From assembly GCA_965237765.1 (NCBI GenBank), contig OZ250157.1, positions 2,108,001 through 2,172,000 on the forward strand: a stretch of DNA of 64,000 nt, written 5' to 3'. This document shows positions 60,658 through 64,000 of the stretch, piece after piece. The DNA comes from WTGJ01 sp965237765 (GTDB taxonomy: Bacteria; Chloroflexota; Anaerolineae; Aggregatilineales; Phototrophicaceae). Every line of letters begins with the position of its first letter. Position 1 is the first letter of the stretch. The position numbers were made by a program, and so were the translations under genes. The notes under the pieces are model-generated. The model searched no databases. It was not told the origin of the DNA and saw only the letters and a list, made by a program, of their open reading frames with translations.

Positions 60658-61671
60658 CTAGCGCGGGAGTTGGGGCGTGGCGCCTGGGATGGGCGTGCGC
60701 GCCAGGAGGTCCTGTACGATGCTGCGGGAGGAGATATCCTTCACGCGGGCAACGGGGCTGACGATGATGCGATGGGCGAGTGTCACCTCGGCGAGGGCCT
60801 TAACGTCATCCGGTATCACGAATTCGCGCCCAGCCATCGCTGCCCGCGCTTGCGCCGAACGGAAGAGCGCCAACGAGCCGCGCGGGCTGCTGCCCAGGTA
60901 AACATCTGGGTGACGGCGCGTCGACAGCACAAGTTCGATGATGTATCGCTTGACTTCCTCGGCGACGTAAACTTGCCGTACCGCCTCCTGAGCTTGCCGC
61001 AACTCTTCCACCGACACCGTCTGTGTCAATTGATAGATCGGGTGTTCGTATTGCTGCGCGGTGAGGATTTCGATTTCCTCTTGTGGTTTGGGATAGCCGA
61101 GTTGGATGCGTAAAAGAAAGCGGTCCAGCTGTGCTTCTGGCAATGGGAAAGTGCCTTCGTATTCAATCGGGTTTTGCGTTGCCAGAATCATGAAGGGGTC
61201 GTCGAGGTAATAGGTTACTCCGTCGACGGTGACCTGCTGCTCCTCCATGACTTCGAGCATGGCCGCCTGCGTTTTCGGAGTGGCGCGATTGATTTCATCC
61301 GCCAGCACGATCTGAGCCATGATCGGCCCACTGCGGAATTCGAATTCACGAGTTTGCTGGTTGAATAGCGAGACACCGGTTACATCTGAAGGCAACATAT
61401 CTGGCGTGAATTGGATGCGACTGAAGTGGCACCCGATAGATTGCGCGAGGGCTTTTGCCAACATCGTCTTGCCAACGCCGGGAATATCCTCGATCAACAG
61501 GTGGCCCTTGCAAACCAGGCCGAGCACAGTGAGCAGGATTTCGTTGCGCTTGCCAATGATGACCTTGCTGACATGCTGCACGATGCGCTCGGCGACAGAT
61601 TGCACGAGCAGCACTTGCTGCTGGGCGGCGCCATTGTGCGTGCGTTCTGTTTCGAAGGAAGTTTCCATCAC
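60658..61671 (-). CDS. MoxR-type AAA ATPase
   Basis: 337 residues. Walker A GVGKTMLAKALA, Walker B LADEINRATPKTQAA, sensor ATQNPIEYEGTFPLPEAQLD and the arginine fingers. Chaperone-like ATPase for membrane or metal-centre proteins. First gene of the nine-gene reverse-strand operon; a TATAAT lies near 61694. Confidence 0.94.
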   Translation of the reverse strand: MMETSFETERTHNGAAQQQVLLVQSVAERIVQHVSKVIIGKRNEILLTVLGLVCKGHLLIEDIPGVGKTMLAKALAQSIGCHFSRIQFTPDMLPSDVTGVSLFNQQTREFEFRSGPIMAQIVLADEINRATPKTQAAMLEVMEEQQVTVDGVTYYLDDPFMILATQNPIEYEGTFPLPEAQLDRFLLRIQLGYPKPQEEIEILTAQQYEHPIYQLTQTVSVEELRQAQEAVRQVYVAEEVKRYIIELVLSTRRHPDVYLGSSPRGSLALFRSAQARAAMAGREFVIPDDVKALAEVTLAHRIIVSPVARVKDISSRSIVQDLLARTPIPGATPQLPR

Positions 61672-61736
61672 CAGCCTTAACTTATCCGAACATTATAATG
61701 TGATTTGTCGAATGTGGCGCGTGCGCTGGCCAAACT

Positions 61737-61745
61737 TGTTAGAAT
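61737..61745 (+). promoter_or_regulatory. Extended -10 (TGTTAGAAT) for pyrG
   Basis: 22 bases before the pyrG ATG; the leader carries GAGGGTGAGGG. Confidence 0.45.
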
Positions 61746-61767
61746 GGGCCTGGGTAGAGGGTGAGGG

Positions 61768-63441
61768 ATGGCCGAGACGAAATATATCTTCTGCATCGGC
61801 GGCGTGGTCAGCTCGATCGGGAAGGGCGTTACGGCTGCGGCGATTGGGCGCCTCCTCAAAGCGCGCGGCAAGCGCGTCCTCATCCAAAAGCTCGATCCCT
61901 ACTTAAACGTCGACCCCGGCACGATGAGTCCTTATCAGCACGGTGAAGTCTTCGTTACAGCCGACGGCGCCGAAACCGATTTGGATTTGGGTCATTACGA
62001 GCGTTTCATCGATACCGAATTACGCCGCGAATGCAATGTTACCGCCGGGCAGGTTTATTCCAGCGTCATCGAGAAGGAACGGCGTGGCGATTATTTAGGG
62101 CGCACCATTCAGGTCATCCCGCACATCACCGACGAAATCAAGCGGCGAATTTTGCGGTTGAGCGAAGGCAATGCGGACGTCATTATCGTCGAAGTGGGTG
62201 GCACGGTCGGCGATATCGAGGGTTTGCCATTCTTGGAGGCGGTGCGCCAATTGCGCCGCAGCGTCGGCCCTCAAAACGCGCTCACAGTGCATGTCACCTT
62301 TCTGCCCTATATCAGCGCGACGGGCGAGCTGAAGACCAAACCCACGCAACATAGCACGCGTGAGTTGCGTGGTATTGGCATTCAACCGCAGGTCATCATC
62401 GCGCGAACCGACCATCCGGTCAGCCCGGAAGTAGTGGAGAAGATATCGCTTTTTTGCGACGTGGAGCCGCGCGCAGTCATTCCGCTTCCGACGACCGATT
62501 TGCTCTATGAAGTGCCTCTCGACCTGGAGTGTGCCGGCCTGGGAGATTACATCGCTGACTATTTCGGCTTCGCGAATCAGCCGGAACTGGATGATTGGCG
62601 CGCGTTGGTGGCTCGGATGAGGAGGACGCAGCGCGCGGCGAACGAATTGCATATTGGCGTCGTCGGCAAATATGTGGAGCTGCATGATGCATATATCAGT
62701 GTGAAAGCGGCGCTCACCCATGCCGTCAGCGCGCTCGGTTTCCGCTTGCAATTGAGCTGGATCAATTCCGGGCAGCTAGAGGAGGACACTAATTACCGGC
62801 AGTGTTTGTTGGGGTTGGATGGCATTATCGTGCCGGGTGGTTTCGGCCCACGCGCGATAGAAGGAATGGTTCTCGCCGCGGAATACGCGATGGCGAACGA
62901 TGTGCCCTACCTCGGCTTATGTTTGGGCATGCAGACGATGTGCATCGGATTCGCGCGCTCGCGCTTGGGATACGTGGAGGCCAACAGCTCCGAATTCGAT
63001 GAGGCAACACCGCACCCGATCATCGACCTGATGCCAGATCAGGAGGACATTACGGATTTGGGTGGGACGATGCGCCTCGGCCACTACCCGTGTGAGTTGC
63101 GGGCCGGTTCCCTGGCGGCGCGTGCTTATGGAGCGGCCGCCAGCGTGAACGAGCGTCACCGCCACCGTTTCGAATTCAACAACGCCTATCGCGAGCCATT
63201 TGAGCGCGGCGGTATGTCCTTCAGCGGCTTCAGCCCCGATGGCCGTTTGGTGGAGATCGCTGAACTGAGCGGGCACCCCTTCATGTTGGGCACGCAATTC
63301 CACCCCGAGTTCCAGAGTCGTCCGAATGCACCGCACCCACTCTTCTTGGCATTTGTCCGAGCGGCGTGCGCCGGACGTCAACTCAGCCCACCGATCGAAC
63401 AACCGATCGCGGTCGAGCTTAGAGGAGAGGCTCGCTCCTAG
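61768..63441 (+). CDS. pyrG: CTP synthase
   Basis: 557 residues. Synthase half: GGVVSSIGKG, QKLDPYLNVDPGTMSPYQHG, EVGGTVGDIEG. Glutaminase half about 300-545: GFGPRAIEGM, GLCLGMQ with nucleophile Cys, and HPEFQSRP. Converts UTP to CTP. Extended -10 at 61737-61745. Confidence 0.98.
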   Translation: MAETKYIFCIGGVVSSIGKGVTAAAIGRLLKARGKRVLIQKLDPYLNVDPGTMSPYQHGEVFVTADGAETDLDLGHYERFIDTELRRECNVTAGQVYSSVIEKERRGDYLGRTIQVIPHITDEIKRRILRLSEGNADVIIVEVGGTVGDIEGLPFLEAVRQLRRSVGPQNALTVHVTFLPYISATGELKTKPTQHSTRELRGIGIQPQVIIARTDHPVSPEVVEKISLFCDVEPRAVIPLPTTDLLYEVPLDLECAGLGDYIADYFGFANQPELDDWRALVARMRRTQRAANELHIGVVGKYVELHDAYISVKAALTHAVSALGFRLQLSWINSGQLEEDTNYRQCLLGLDGIIVPGGFGPRAIEGMVLAAEYAMANDVPYLGLCLGMQTMCIGFARSRLGYVEANSSEFDEATPHPIIDLMPDQEDITDLGGTMRLGHYPCELRAGSLAARAYGAAASVNERHRHRFEFNNAYREPFERGGMSFSGFSPDGRLVEIAELSGHPFMLGTQFHPEFQSRPNAPHPLFLAFVRAACAGRQLSPPIEQPIAVELRGEARS

Positions 63442-63451
63442 CTTCTGGCCA

Positions 63452-63961
63452 CTAGTCTTCGGCGATGATGCGGATGCGCTTTGGCTCGCTCCCGCGCGGT
63501 TTGGGTAGCGTGATGAAGAGCTTGCCCTGACGGAGTCTGGCGCGCGCTTCTTCGATAACGATCGCGCGCGGGATTTCCAGGCTGCGCATGTATTCGCCAT
63601 AGTGCTTTTCGCGCAGCAAGAAGGCGCTATCGTCGATGGCTCGCGCGTCTCGCGTGCGGACGCGGATTCGGAGTTGGTCTCCCAGCATGGTGATATCGAT
63701 GGAATCGGGATCGGCATTTTCTAGAGGCGCCGTCTCTATGATGACGCTCTCCTCTGTCTCATACATGTCCAGTAGCGGGCCATTGCCGCTGGGGTTGACG
63801 ATGCGCACGCTTTGCTCGAGCACTTTGTTGACCGAACTGCGAATGTTGGAGGTCAGTTCGCGCGCGGCAAGCGAGACATCGGAGAGGAATTCGTTCAGCG
63901 AATGATCGTGCGGCGCGCCCTCATTCTCAGCCGGTGCTTCTTTTCGTTCTTCTTCGCCCAC
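63452..63961 (-). CDS. Hsp20/alpha-crystallin family small heat-shock protein
   Basis: 169 residues. Acidic disordered N-terminus (about 1-60), then the alpha-crystallin domain (PLLDMYETEESVIIETAPL, LRIRV, RSLEIPRAIVIEEARARL, GKLFITLPKP). ATP-independent holdase. The N-terminus is more acidic than usual. Its 3' end lies 10 bases from the pyrG stop. Confidence 0.85.
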   Translation of the reverse strand: MGEEERKEAPAENEGAPHDHSLNEFLSDVSLAARELTSNIRSSVNKVLEQSVRIVNPSGNGPLLDMYETEESVIIETAPLENADPDSIDITMLGDQLRIRVRTRDARAIDDSAFLLREKHYGEYMRSLEIPRAIVIEEARARLRQGKLFITLPKPRGSEPKRIRIIAED

Positions 63962-64000
63962 GGCACAACCCTCGTTTCCTGGCTTCCATTATCCGTGTAT

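Noticed and set aside
1..64000. CRISPR arrays, insertion sequences or prophage genes
   Set aside because: No regularly spaced repeats, transposase or integrase genes were seen.

Overview
The window is a gene-dense, moderately GC-rich (mostly GC3-biased) bacterial chromosome segment with about 56 protein genes, two tRNA genes and no mobile element, CRISPR array or rRNA. Several gene arrangements fit a Chloroflexota (Anaerolineae-like) bacterium: a NuoC-NuoD fusion, a SUF-only Fe-S assembly operon with SufU, a YvcK protein with an N-terminal membrane anchor, spermidine-synthase-like membrane proteins, and many secreted LysM/SH3/M23 proteins without outer-membrane genes. This placement is an inference from gene content and not a sequence match.

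Layout. 1-8.5 kb: start of a truncated globin (reverse strand), a secreted tandem PstS-like protein, a DnaQ-exonuclease/degenerate DinG protein, a Cys-rich small protein, a HAD-like/DinB fusion, a small histidine kinase and an aldehyde dehydrogenase. 8.6-13.5 kb: an iron-sulfur operon iscX-nuoB-nuoCD-nuoI-mrp. 13.5-20.5 kb: cell-envelope genes (beta-lactamase-like serine hydrolase, NUDIX, degenerate 7TM sensor, SH3/TIM/golvesin/M23 protein). 20.5-21.6 kb: selD, encoded with an in-frame UGA read as selenocysteine, followed by tRNA-Pro. 21.9-26.7 kb: peptide-type ABC importer (binding protein and two permeases, no ATPases). 26.7-34.3 kb: a MIP18-type protein divergent from sufC-sufB-sufD-GH32-sufS-sufU-Rieske, then tRNA-His. 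34.4-42.3 kb: SRPBCC protein, two membrane proteins, NAD(P)HX repair enzyme, polyprenyl synthetase, thrB, thrC, and a Cys/Met PLP enzyme under a SAM-I riboswitch. 42.5-46.3 kb: DUF503, secreted protein, LysM-M23 protein, His-rich membrane protein. 46.3-50.3 kb: rplU-rpmA-rpmE-tdk and ruvB-queA. 50.4-52.1 kb: upp and a WecA/MraY-type transferase. 52.0-61.7 kb (reverse strand): a tightly overlapping operon moxR-DUF58-speE-like-DUF1461-yvcK-gap-pgk-tpiA-membrane protein. 61.8-64 kb: pyrG and an Hsp20.

The main themes are Fe-S supply (two independent operons), amino-acid synthesis from aspartate (thrB, thrC, methionine branch), lower glycolysis linked to YvcK, and envelope maintenance. The most unusual observations are the selenoprotein form of SelD with a candidate SECIS hairpin, a GH32 fructosidase embedded in the suf operon (with an apparent one-base frameshift at a C7 run), a shared basic C-terminal tail on NuoB and NuoI, a DinG relative whose helicase motifs are lost while the exonuclease is intact, an L31 protein carrying a helix-hairpin-helix-like C-terminal domain, and a hairpin in the rplU leader. 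Promoters are often TGN-TATACT extended -10 elements.
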